From contig JASHSZ010000087.1 of assembly GCA_030040815.1 (NCBI GenBank), positions 1 through 9,391 of the forward strand: a DNA stretch of 9,391 nt, in the 5' to 3' direction. Below, one piece after another: positions 1 through 5,424 of this stretch; the first letter of the stretch is position 1, and each line of letters begins with the position of its first letter. This stretch comes from Streptosporangiaceae bacterium. Its GTDB lineage: Bacteria; Actinomycetota; Actinomycetes; Streptosporangiales; Streptosporangiaceae. Made by a program: the position numbers and the translations under genes. Below the pieces are notes generated by a model. The model was not told where the DNA came from and did not search any database. It was given only the letters and a program-made list of their open reading frames with translations.

Positions 1-1
1 G

Positions 2-124
2 GACGGGCTAACGCTTGCCGCGATCCGGCACGTGCTGCGACTCGAGGCGCGGGTTCGTGAGCTGGAGGCGGAGCGGGACGCGCTGCGGGCCGAGCTGGCA
101 CGGCTGCGGCCAGCTGAGGGCTAG
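2..124 (+). CDS. C-terminal end of a MerR/HspR-like transcriptional regulator (partial)
   Basis: The reading frame is open from the left edge to a TAG at 122-124 and encodes 40 residues. It starts with GLTLAAIRHVLRLEARV, which resembles the end of the DNA-binding domain of MerR-family and HspR-type regulators (pattern G-[LI]-x-L-A-x-[IV]-R-x-[IV]-L-x-L-E). A run of charged heptads (RELEAERDALRAELARL) follows, as in the dimerising coiled coil of these proteins. The helix-turn-helix itself lies outside the window, so the subfamily cannot be fixed. HspR would repress a dnaK operon, but nothing here shows that. The gene converges on the small gene at 159-458. Confidence 0.6.
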   Translation, partial: DGLTLAAIRHVLRLEARVRELEAERDALRAELARLRPAEG

Positions 125-126
125 CC

Positions 127-160
127 GAGCCGGCGCCTGACCCTGCCCCCAGCCGGCCTC
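127..160. terminator. Candidate bidirectional terminator hairpin
   Basis: GAGCCGGC (127-134) can pair with GCCGG-CCTC (152-160) if one C is bulged, giving about eight pairs around a 17-nt loop. It lies between two convergent genes, the regulator ending at 124 and the minus-strand gene whose stop is at 159-161. There is no T-run, which is usual in actinobacteria. It is a weak candidate because the loop is long. Confidence 0.35.
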
Positions 161-458
161 AGTCGACGGGAGCCAGTGCGCCGACCGGGCTCTCCAGCTC
201 GTCCAGTTCGTCGTGGTGATCGGAAGAGGCGCGACTGACGAAAACCTGCGGGCTGATCATGTGCAGCGCCGTGAGCATGTCACTGAGTTCGTCGTCGCGC
301 GGTAGTTCCAGGACGACATCGCCGGACAGGCCGGTGTCCGTGCCGGGCCAGGGGGTCAGCTGGACCGCTGTCACTTGCTGATCGGCGAGCACCTCATCGA
401 GGCGCGCCCGGCTTTGTGCGTCATCGGAGAGGTGGATCCTGATCCTCCACTTGCCCAT
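159..458 (-). CDS. Small conserved-looking hypothetical protein, 99 aa
   Basis: I do not recognise this protein. The start was chosen at the ATG at 456-458 (MGKWRIRIHLSDDAQSR...) because GGAAGGG lies about 8 nt upstream of it. An ATG 14 codons further upstream, ending at 500, has no good ribosome binding site. The product is acidic, especially near the end (DDELSDMLTALHM, DHHDELDELESP), and has no signal peptide or membrane segment. The alternation of short hydrophobic strands (KWRIRIHL, VTAVQL, DVVLELP) with helices suggests a small alpha/beta fold. It lies downstream of dcd on the same strand, 137 nt away and beyond a hairpin, so it is probably transcribed separately. Confidence 0.6.
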   Translation of the reverse strand: MGKWRIRIHLSDDAQSRARLDEVLADQQVTAVQLTPWPGTDTGLSGDVVLELPRDDELSDMLTALHMISPQVFVSRASSDHHDELDELESPVGALAPVD

Positions 459-532
459 GAGGCTGGCCCTTCCAGTTTGGTAGCCGACTTCTCTTACCAT
501 GACGCGCGCCTGTTGCCCGCATGATTCGCGGG

Positions 533-550
533 CGTAACGCGGGCGTTACG
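533..550. promoter_or_regulatory. 7-bp perfect palindrome upstream of the small gene
   Basis: CGTAACG (533-539) and CGTTACG (544-550) are perfect inverted copies separated by CGGG. The palindrome lies 75 bp upstream of the chosen start at 458, in the gap between the small gene and dcd. Its position suits an operator for a dimeric repressor. It is too short and too far from the dcd stop to be that gene's main terminator. The role is inferred from position and symmetry only. Confidence 0.4.
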
Positions 551-574
551 GTCATCGACCGGCTGCCTGCTGGC

Positions 575-592
575 GGCCGTCGTGTCACGGCC
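575..592 (-). terminator. Terminator hairpin after dcd
   Basis: Read on the minus strand, 3 nt after the dcd TGA (596-598), GGCCGT pairs with ACGGCC around a 6-nt loop (GACACG). The perfect stem and its place directly behind the stop codon suggest a stem-loop terminator without a U-tract. Confidence 0.5.
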
Positions 593-595
593 GGT

Positions 596-1171
596 TCAGA
601 TCTTGGATCGGTAGAAATTCAGGTACGACCGCGAGGGAGTAGGGCCACGCTGGTCCTGATACCGGGAGCCGTAGACCGCCGAGCCGTACGGGTGCTCGGC
701 AGGCGAGCTGGTCCGGAACAGGCACAGCTGGCCGATCTTCATCCCTGGCCAGAGCTTGATCGGCAAGGTGGCGACGTTTGACAGCTCGAGCGTGACATGG
801 CCGGAGAAGCCAGGGTCGATCCAGCCCGCGGTGGAGTGGGTCAGCAGGCCGAGCCTGCCGAGACTGGACTTGCCCTCCAGCCGTCCGGCCACGTCGTCTG
901 GCAGCGAGATGACCTCATAGGTCGAGGCGAGCGCGAACTCACCGGGGTGAAGCACGAACGGTTCTTCCCCGTCCGGCTCCACCAGGCGGGTCAGCTCGGG
1001 CTGCTCTACGGCGGGGTCGATGTGCGGGTAGCGGTGGTTCTCGAAGACGCGGAAGTAGCGGTCCAGCCGGACGTCGATGCTGGACGGCTGGATCAGCTCG
1101 GGCTCAAAGGGGTCGAGCCGGACGCGCCCAGAATTCACCTCGGCCTTGATGTCTCGGTCAGACAGCAGCAC
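596..1171 (-). CDS. dcd: dCTP deaminase / dUTPase (bifunctional type), 191 aa
   Basis: This cytosolic enzyme of pyrimidine nucleotide metabolism converts dCTP towards dUMP. The protein is full length and matches, throughout, the sequence I recall for the Mycobacterium tuberculosis enzyme, which both deaminates dCTP and hydrolyses the dUTP. It starts [12 protein letters not shown], has the [10 protein letters not shown] block at 28-37, and carries the active-site stretch [20 protein letters not shown] with S102 and R106. [12 protein letters not shown] follows, with the catalytic glutamate E129, and then the C-terminal nucleotide lid [10 protein letters not shown]. Bifunctionality is inferred from similarity to the mycobacterial form. 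The start is a GTG with only a weak ribosome binding site (GGGTAAG). A hairpin lies just upstream (1185-1214) and a terminator just downstream, so it is probably a single-gene unit. No damage is visible. Confidence 0.95.
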   Translation of the reverse strand: MLLSDRDIKAEVNSGRVRLDPFEPELIQPSSIDVRLDRYFRVFENHRYPHIDPAVEQPELTRLVEPDGEEPFVLHPGEFALASTYEVISLPDDVAGRLEGKSSLGRLGLLTHSTAGWIDPGFSGHVTLELSNVATLPIKLWPGMKIGQLCLFRTSSPAEHPYGSAVYGSRYQDQRGPTPSRSYLNFYRSKI

Positions 1172-1184
1172 GCTCGCAACTTAC

Positions 1185-1214
1185 CCGTTCCGCTGGCTGT
1201 GCCGCACGGAACGG
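1185..1214. promoter_or_regulatory. 8-bp inverted repeat just upstream of dcd
   Basis: CCGTTCCG (1185-1192) and CGGAACGG (1207-1214) are perfect inverted copies. The 14 nt between them contain a second small pair, GGC-tgt-GCC, so the whole can fold as one interrupted hairpin. It lies 14-43 nt upstream of the dcd GTG, where an operator or a leader-RNA hairpin could affect expression. No known family of elements is recognised. Confidence 0.45.
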
Positions 1215-1365
1215 CGCGGGGGCGGATCTGGCGGCTCTGCACTCGCTGACCAGCTACGCCGGCCGCCCGGTTAGCTGATCCGCGGCGATGGGCAGCATCC
1301 GGTACCATGTCGGGGCAGGTCGTGATCGCCCGGCTGCGCCAGCGCTGGCCGGGCCGGTGCGCCCC

Positions 1366-1436
1366 GCGGGTGTAGTTCAATGGCAGAACGTCAGCTTCCC
1401 AAGCTGATAGTGCGAGTTCGATTCTCGTCACCCGCT
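1366..1436 (+). tRNA. tRNA-Gly(CCC)
   Basis: The 71-nt sequence folds as a complete cloverleaf. The acceptor stem is GCGGGTG (1366-1372) with CACCCGC (1429-1435), and the D stem is GTTC/GAAC. The anticodon stem is TCAGC/GCTGA with loop TTCCCAA, giving anticodon CCC. The variable loop is short, and the T stem is GCGAG/CTCGT around TTCGATT. The discriminator is T1436. CCA is not encoded, as the next bases are CTG. The 3' half from the anticodon loop on is repeated at 3307-3348, so this gene is the left attachment site of the element described below. The gene survived the integration intact because the element supplies an identical 3' half. Confidence 0.95.
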
Positions 1437-1497
1437 CTGAACCTCTCATCCGCAGGTCACATGCCATTCGCCCGGCGGAGTGCATGGTTATGGGCCG

Positions 1498-1517
1498 CGT
1501 GCCCGCTACGTGCCCGA
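1498..1517. repeat. Left arm-type repeat, two CGTGCCCG units
   Basis: The motif is CGTGCCCG-CTA-CGTGCCCG-A, two 8-bp direct units with an 11-bp period, about one helical turn. The same 20 bp occur at 3185-3204 in the same orientation. It is 61 bp to the right of the tRNA-Gly end. Paired arm sites near the core are known for tyrosine integrases such as that of mycobacteriophage L5, and this is the proposed role. Confidence 0.6.
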
Positions 1518-1860
1518 TCGGGCAGCGGTGCGCTTTGCAGCGGACGCTTTGAAGCCACCAGCCGGGAGCGCCGGGCCGGCCGCAGCCATCTGGGCCCGGG
1601 CCTGACGGAAGGCGGCTGGCGACATGAAGCGGCTGTGGTGGCCACCGGCCTGCTTGACTACTGTGCCCAGCAGGTGATGGGTGCCGGCATAGCCGCAGGC
1701 ATGCGTGACAGCCTTTGCGCCTGCTGGTGGACGGCATCCCAGTCCACGCTGTCGCTGAACAGCGCATTGCGCCGGCTCAGTTCCACCGCGCCCACCAGGT
1801 ACCCGCGAACCCGCCTCCGGGGGGTTACCCCGATCACTCCACCGGGGCCCACCGGCGATG
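1506..1860 (-). pseudogene. N-terminal fragment of an S41-type (tail-specific) peptidase, frameshifted
   Basis: Two minus-strand frames join into one recognisable stretch. The first reads GYLVGAVELSRRNALFSDS then VDWDAVHQQA. After a lost base near 1718 the next frame continues AKAVTHACGYAGTHHLLGTV then VKQAGGHHSRFMSPAAF. This resembles the start of small S41 peptidases, which open with a helix followed by VDW, then a predicted pattern of T-x-x-A-[IL]-x-x-[VL]-x-x-x-G-x-x-H-S. The catalytic serine and lysine region of the family is absent. The second frame ends in a TAG at 1506-1508, inside the arm repeat, so the gene was cut at that boundary. The assignment rests on recalled family patterns and is moderate. 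Confidence 0.45.
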
Positions 1861-1977
1861 TTCATGCCTCCTGGCAGCACCCTTTCGCGCTGATACCGCG
1901 GAGCATGGCTCCCGCGCCGCGAACGGGCGAGGTGTCGCGGGGCGTGGCAGGCAGGGGTGGTTCCGTTCCCCGTTGAG

Positions 1978-2083
1978 CTAGTGGTTGGCGAACCAATCGG
2001 CGGGAACCGTCGTCAAGTACTCGGCTGTTGACGCTGAGCGAGACCATCGCGTCGGCGTTGACCTCGGCGTCTACTGGGTACAC
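1978..2083 (-). pseudogene. C-terminal remnant of an unrecognised gene, frameshifted
   Basis: One minus-strand frame reads YPVDAEVNADAMVSLSVNS and a second, one base away, continues EYLTTVPADWFANH and stops at TAG (1978-1980). Joined, they look like the end of a normal soluble protein, with a strand-rich tail followed by an amphipathic helix and W-F. I do not recognise the family. It lies upstream of the S41-like fragment on the same strand, so it is the tail of a different, preceding gene. Support is weak, as the piece is short. Confidence 0.25.
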
Positions 2084-2123
2084 CGTAGTCGCTGGACTTC
2101 GCAGCTACTAAGGGGGCGTGAGC

Positions 2124-2417
2124 ATGCCGACCTATGTGTCTTTGATCCACTGGACCGAGCAAGGCATTAAGAACTACAAGGACACGATGAAGCGCCTGGA
2201 GGCTTTCACCAAGCTCGCCGAAAGCGTTGGCGGCAACATACGTGAATCGCTCTATACGGTTGGCGAGTATGACATCGTCGTCGTTAGCGAGTTTCCTGAC
2301 GACGAAACCGCGACCGCTGCGCTGCTCCAGGTAGGGTCCCTCGGCAACGTCCGCACTAACACGATGCGGGCCTTCACTGCCGACCAGATGGGCGGCATCA
2401 TCAGCAGGACCGGCTAA
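2124..2417 (+). CDS. GYD-domain protein, 97 aa
   Basis: This is a small cytosolic protein of the GYD domain family, whose biochemical role is not known. The family's typical opening MPTYVSLIHWTEQGIKN is present, followed by a helix (YKDTMKRLEAFTKLAESVGG) and the name-giving motif as VGEYDIVVVSEFPDDETA near residues 49-66. The length is that of a free-standing family member. The ATG at 2124 was chosen because AGGGGG (2111-2116) lies 7 nt before it. A GTG at 2118 would overlap that site. A TTGACC at 2058-2063 could be a -35 box, but no clear -10 accompanies it. Its codons are less GC-rich than those of neighbouring genes (many ATT, TTT, TAT, AAG), and it is the only gene in the tRNA-Gly-bounded segment that looks intact. 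It is therefore the likely cargo. Confidence 0.85.
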   Translation: MPTYVSLIHWTEQGIKNYKDTMKRLEAFTKLAESVGGNIRESLYTVGEYDIVVVSEFPDDETATAALLQVGSLGNVRTNTMRAFTADQMGGIISRTG

Positions 2418-2493
2418 GCGCAGTCACGTCACGTCCCGGTCTCTGGCACCAGGCCATTGGTCCCGTGGCCGCGCTTCGCCCAATCCTTACCGG

Positions 2494-2511
2494 GTGGGAC
2501 ATTTGTGGGAC
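2494..2511. repeat. Paired GTGGGAC repeat beside the tRNA-Tyr attachment remnant
   Basis: GTGGGAC occurs at 2494-2500 and 2505-2511, the same orientation and the same 11-bp period as the CGTGCCCG pairs of the tRNA-Gly element, but a different sequence. It lies about 70 bp to the left of the tRNA-Tyr fragment. An integrase arm site of a second element is the best explanation. No partner copy was seen elsewhere in the window. Confidence 0.45.
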
Positions 2512-2580
2512 GCAAGGCAGCCATCGATCGAGCCCACGAGCATCGCCGCAGGCCACATACCAAAGGACAACCTGAGCCGT

Positions 2581-2639
2581 AGCGGTCTGTAAAACCGTCG
2601 GCTCAGCCTACGTTGGTTCGAACCCAACACCTGCCACCA
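2581..2639 (+). pseudogene. tRNA-Tyr(GTA) 3' part only: attachment-site (attR-like) remnant
   Basis: From the anticodon arm on, this is a good tRNA-Tyr. It has stem GCGGT/ACCGT with loop CTGTAAA (anticodon GTA), a long variable arm, T arm GTTGG-TTCGAAC-CCAAC, acceptor 3' strand ACCTGCC, A and encoded CCA. The matching 5' acceptor strand (GGCAGGT) and a D arm are missing to the left. The bases on the left (CTGAGCCG, 2572-2579) instead form a perfect inverted match to CGGCTCAG at 2599-2606, centred on the anticodon loop, as core-type integrase sites do. This is what remains at the right end of an element integrated into a tRNA-Tyr gene, or after its loss. It cannot give a working tRNA. Confidence 0.75.
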
Positions 2640-2649
2640 CCAGCATAAA

Positions 2650-2686
2650 CGGCCCGTGACCTGGGATTTCCATGGTCTGCGGGCCG
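2650..2686 (+). terminator. Terminator hairpin behind the tRNA-Tyr remnant
   Basis: CGGCCCG (2650-2656) pairs with CGGGCCG (2680-2686), with GACC/GGTC extending the stem further in. TCTTGCTTG follows. It is 10 nt past the CCA end, as expected for the original terminator of the tRNA-Tyr gene, so host-derived flank was kept with the tRNA fragment. Confidence 0.65.
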
Positions 2687-2782
2687 TCTTGCTTGTGTCG
2701 CACGGTGGGTCACGAGGCGCCGCCGTGATGCAGCGTGTTGCGGTGGTTGCGGACATATAGTGGACCAGCCTGAGTAAGGGGT

Positions 2783-3103
2783 TCACAGACCGCTTGCCCG
2801 CCCTACCGCCTTCAACGCCGCAGCCGGTCCAGGCCCGAGTCGCGGGTACCAGATCGCCGCCTCCATGCACGGAGCGAAGTCCGGGTCGGCCATTCCCAGC
2901 TTCGCGCGCACGACACCAGGCTCGACAATGTCCGGGCCTCGGTGAGCCTCCCAGGCTGCGACGGTCTTGCGGACCAGCTCCTCCACGCGGCCGGTCATCC
3001 GGCCGATGACCGCCTCAGTCAGCAGCGACGTCACTACCAGGTAGCCGTCGCGTTCAAGCGATCCTCGCTGCTGGGCCGTTAGCTTGGCGCCGCGGTGCCC
3101 CAT
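2783..3103 (-). pseudogene. N-terminal fragment of a phytanoyl-CoA dioxygenase (PhyH)-like gene
   Basis: The product starts MGHRGAKLTAQQRGSLERDG and continues YLVVTSLLTEAVIGRMTGRV. This is the typical opening of PhyH-family Fe(II)/2-oxoglutarate dioxygenases (pattern LT-x-x-Q-x-x-x-[FLY]-x-x-D-G-[YF]-[LV]-V-V). It continues to about DPDFAPC and then becomes low-complexity (GPGPAAALKAVGRASGL) before a stop at 2783. Only about 106 residues exist, where members usually have 250-300. The iron-binding HxD...H part is absent, so the piece cannot be an active oxygenase. It sits between the tRNA-Tyr remnant and the right arm repeat. The ATG at 3101-3103 was chosen as closest to the conserved start, with only a weak ribosome binding site. 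Confidence 0.55.
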
Positions 3104-3184
3104 GGCCCAAGTCTTCGCGGCGCAGCGCCCATGCGGCAAGTCCATTAGCTGGCCCTGCCAGACCGCGCGGATGCTCCGGAGGGT

Positions 3185-3204
3185 CGTGCCCGCTACGTGC
3201 CCGA
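3185..3204. repeat. Right arm-type repeat, two CGTGCCCG units
   Basis: This is an exact 20-bp copy of 1498-1517 in the same orientation, again two CGTGCCCG units with an 11-bp period. It is 102 bp to the left of the tRNA-Gly 3' fragment. It pairs with the left copy to define both ends of the tRNA-Gly element. Confidence 0.6.
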
Positions 3205-3306
3205 ACGGCGGAGTCACCGCGGACAGTCACGGTCTCTCACGGACAACATGTCAGCGGGCGCGCAGGTCAGCCTATATGCAGGTGACGGCGATGCACCGCC
3301 ATAGAG

Positions 3307-3348
3307 TTCCCAAGCTGATAATGCGAGTTCGATTCTCGTCACCCGCTC
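3307..3348 (+). repeat. tRNA-Gly(CCC) 3' fragment, right attachment site (attR)
   Basis: These 42 nt match 1396-1437 of the intact tRNA-Gly region with one change (A3321 for G1410). They start at the anticodon-loop bases TTCCCAA and run through the T arm and acceptor strand CACCCGC. The bases to the left (CATAGAG) do not restore the anticodon stem, and no D arm or 5' acceptor strand is present, so no tRNA is made. This is the displaced 3' end of the original gene after integration. A weak hairpin (CACAG-GCT-CTGTG) follows within about 30 nt and could be the old tRNA terminator. Confidence 0.85.
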
Positions 3349-3497
3349 CGTTGAAAGCCCAGGTCACAGGCTCTGTGCCGCAATTACCGGCGCTCGAAAT
3401 GGCCGGTGAAATGCCAGCGATGATCCCTTCCCTGCCGAGGTGCGCAGGCGGCCGCTGGTTGCTTTGAGTGGCATTCCAGCACCGGCGGGGTCGCACT

Positions 3498-3950
3498 GTG
3501 AGCGGGTGGGAGCGTCCCCGCGACGAGATTCTCGGGATGATCGGGCGCCGTGCACTCGAGCAGGTGACCGCCAACACCGACCTGGCCAACCGCCTCATGG
3601 CGACAGCCCGTCAGCATCTCGCCAGTGCCAGGCTCCTAGCGCCCAGCGACCCTTTTCTCGGTTAGGCGGCTGTATATGACGCGATCCGCAAATCCCTGTC
3701 CGCACGCTTTCAGCTGCGGCGACTGCGTGCTACCGCGTCCGGCGGGCAGCTGGCAGTCATGCACGCAAGACACGCCCAGTCCGGCGCTTCGATGCGCACG
3801 ATCCTTCGACCCGTCGACCGAATCCACGTGACCCGGCATGCCGCCGAGTATCCGGGTCAGGCCACCTATATCGACGAGCAGGCAGTCCTCCACGACATTC
3901 CGAAGGCCGAAGCAATCGTCGAGGCGACTGCGAAGACCAGCTCAGCCTGA
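3498..3950 (+). pseudogene. HEPN-domain protein gene with one in-frame TAG
   Basis: Apart from one stop codon, a single frame encodes about 150 residues of a common actinobacterial HEPN-domain protein. It opens with VSGWERPRDEILGMIGRRA and LEQVTANTDLANRLMATARQ. A helix with SDPFLG follows, then TAG at 3663-3665 (codon 56), then AAVYDAIRKSLSA, LRATASGGQLAV, RHAAEYPGQ and finally DIPKAEAIVEATA. The stop stands where relatives as I recall them have Tyr (DP-x-x-AY-x-x-x-YDAARK), so a TAC or TAT to TAG change is likely. HEPN proteins often act as RNases or as partners of nucleotidyltransferase antitoxins. No such partner is present here. The GTG at 3498 was chosen over 3468 because family similarity begins there and GGCGGGG precedes it. 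It could be a dead gene, a sequence error or a readthrough case. Confidence 0.75.
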
Positions 3951-3964
3951 CTTTCACGAGCTGA

Positions 3965-4822
3965 TCAGGGCGCCGACCGCCAGGTCGCCATCAGCTCCAG
4001 CGCCCGCTGGCGGCACTCCGGAAGCCGCTCAGCGTACAGGGCATACCACATGGTCAGGTGCAGCCGCCGCAACTGCTGGCAGGTGCGCAGCTGAGCTGCA
4101 TCGACGGGCTCACCGTAAGCGGCCAGTATGCGCGAGCTGTCCAGGCGCGGACTCGCGGTTGTCGCGGCGAGATCCTAGGCCACCGGGCCCCAGCAGGTGT
4201 CCTCGAAGTCGAGCCAGACCCAGTGGCCGTCCGTTGCCATGAGATTGCTGAGGCCCGCATCCCCGTGCAGCACCTGCCCCGGCGCGGCCGTCGCGAGGTC
4301 CTCGGTCAGCCTCGTGAAAGTCTCGGAGAGAACCGACACATCGGAGACGCTCAGCAGCGTCTGCGGCCTGGCCAGGAAGGCCGGGATATCCGCCAGCGGG
4401 GCCAGCACGGGCCCCGATCGAGAGTAGGACCGCAGCACACTATGCAAGTCCCGCAACATCGAACCAATGGCCGCCTCGTCGGGCGACTCTGTGCGGGACA
4501 GCTTCAGGTAAGTCCAAAACGACATCACGTGCCCGTCGCCATGGTGGACCGTCGCGGGAACTTCCCAGCTCGGCACTAGCACGGGTATACCGGCCCCGGC
4601 CAAGTAACCAGCCAGGTCAAGCTCCCGCTGCAGCCACGCAGCCACATCGGCGCGAACGGCACGCGTGCTCGCGGGCACCTTCGCGACTACCGGGGACGGG
4701 CTCAGGTGGACAATCACGTTCGCCCCGTCAGCGAGGACCACAGGTTCTGCGCAGAGCACGCCCAGGCGGGCGGCCACCGACACTGCGGCGCGGGCAGCAG
4801 CGGCGGAGACGGTCAGGGGCAC
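3965..4822 (-). pseudogene. Phosphotransferase (APH/kinase-like fold) gene with one in-frame TAG
   Basis: The frame encodes a small-molecule kinase of the aminoglycoside phosphotransferase fold. Residues 31-50 (ADGANVIVHL...VVAKVP, K48) form the nucleotide-binding lobe. The Brenner motif LHGDAGLSNLM has H186, D188 and N193, and LDFEDTCWGP has D205. A TAG (4175-4177, codon 216) follows GPVA where relatives typically read GP-x-x-WDLA. Behind it the same frame runs on for 69 good codons (DLAATTASPRLDSSRILAAY, then LRRLHLTMWYALYAERL, ending MATWRSAP) to TGA at 3965. The intact form would be 285 aa, a normal length, so TGG to TAG is the probable change. The start is a GTG at 4822. The substrate is unknown, and the fold also covers choline, homoserine and other kinases. 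Confidence 0.8.
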
Positions 4823-4939
4823 CGGTCGAGCATGGCAGACCCAAGCCGCGGCGGTCGCCGTGCCGTCACCAGCGCGCGGGGGCTACCTGCCTACGCGCGC
4901 GTCGCTGCTGGCCCGCTCCTCCGGTAGGCGCGCTGACCA

Positions 4940-5232
4940 TCAGGCCAGCCGGTCCAGCAGCTCGAACTCGCCCGTGGCGGAACTGACTGATCCACTCCGC
5001 GGTCACCGCGACACCGCTCAACGTACTGAAGCGGAGCTTTACTTCGCTGCGCAGCCGCCCGTCGTAACCAGCCGCCAGCGCGGATGAGCCGGTCAGGCGC
5101 GGTCGTGCCGGTGCGACGTCCAGCCAGAACCCGTACTCCTCGCCGCGCCATCGCCGGCCCTCGGCAGCGCTCCGTCGATGACTTCGTCGTCAGCGTATTC
5201 GTTCGGCGCGCCGCTGCCGCGAAGGGGATCTC
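4940..5232 (-). pseudogene. C-terminal remnant of an unrecognised gene with two or more frameshifts
   Basis: Three minus-strand frames join into protein-like sequence. The first reads GAPNEYADDEVIDGALPRAG. After a shift near 5145 comes GEEYGFWLDVAPARPRLTGS, then YDGRLRSEVKLRFSTLSGVA and TAEWISQFRHG. After an extra G in the run at 4970-4973 the reading ends as EFELLDRLA with TGA at 4940-4942. Removing that G gives a normal-looking end. I do not recognise the family. The 5' limit is uncertain, as the sequence upstream of about 5232 is not clearly coding in one frame. Confidence 0.4.
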
Positions 5233-5350
5233 TGTCTGCATAAGGGCAGCGGCAAAGGTTATCGAATAGTGATCAAAACGACTCGCACATGCAATCGAGT
5301 TCGTCGGCTCTGAACTGGAATAATCGGCGCTGCTTGTAGCTAACCGCATT

Positions 5351-5401
5351 GATCGTGATGATTCCCCCGCTGGTCATCGCTGCCGCGATGATCGTGATGA
5401 T
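5351..5401. promoter_or_regulatory. Repeat-rich upstream region of the S53 protease gene
   Basis: GATCGTGATGAT occurs twice, at 5351-5362 and 5390-5401, a direct 12-bp repeat 39 bp apart. Between them, GGTCATCGC (5372-5380) and GCGATGATC (5385-5393) form an inverted repeat with one mismatch and a 4-nt loop. All of it lies 24-74 bp upstream of the protease start, where an operator would be expected. No matching regulator is known to me and no clear -35/-10 pair was found. Confidence 0.35.
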
Positions 5402-5424
5402 CCCGAACAGGTGGTGCACTGCGC

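Larger units (their letters stand above)
1396..3348. mobile_element. Integrase-less remnant between two tRNA-Gly attachment sites (candidate cis-mobilisable element)
   Basis: The bases 1396-1437 recur at 3307-3348 with one mismatch (G1410 versus A3321), giving a 1911-bp unit from crossover to crossover. The repeat starts exactly in the anticodon loop and runs to the end of the tRNA, the usual crossover region of tyrosine integrases. An identical 20-bp motif made of two CGTGCCCG units lies about 100 bp inside each end (1498-1517 and 3185-3204), as expected for integrase arm sites. No integrase, excisionase, replication or transfer gene is present. The inside carries a GYD-domain gene, fragments of S41- and PhyH-like genes and a second tRNA attachment remnant. 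Elements with both att ends but no mobility genes are known as CIMEs. That classification is inference. Confidence 0.7.

Noticed and set aside
1303..1308. TACCAT as a -10 box for tRNA-Gly
   Set aside because: No -35 box is found at a suitable spacing, and it would leave a leader of about 50 nt, so it is too weak to list.
1135..1767. Minus-strand frame of 210 codons across dcd and tRNA-Gly
   Set aside because: It overlaps the dcd start and the antisense of the tRNA (ERVTRIELALS is a typical tRNA-antisense translation), so it is a shadow.
1380..1976. Long plus-strand frame beginning inside tRNA-Gly (reads ...QLPKLIVRVRFSSPA...)
   Set aside because: This is the familiar false translation of a tRNA gene. 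It overlaps the tRNA and a minus-strand gene fragment and has no protein-like downstream sequence.
2487..2870. Minus-strand frame with WWWQVLGSNQRRLSRRFY
   Set aside because: This is an antisense translation of the tRNA-Tyr fragment and its flanks. It is not an integrase remnant.
3272..3598. Minus-strand frame with GDENRTRIISLG
   Set aside because: This is an antisense translation of the tRNA-Gly fragment, not a gene.
3498..4822. HEPN plus APH-fold genes as a toxin-antitoxin pair or defence system
   Set aside because: The genes are convergent, unrelated in known pairs, and both interrupted. No nucleotidyltransferase partner is visible.
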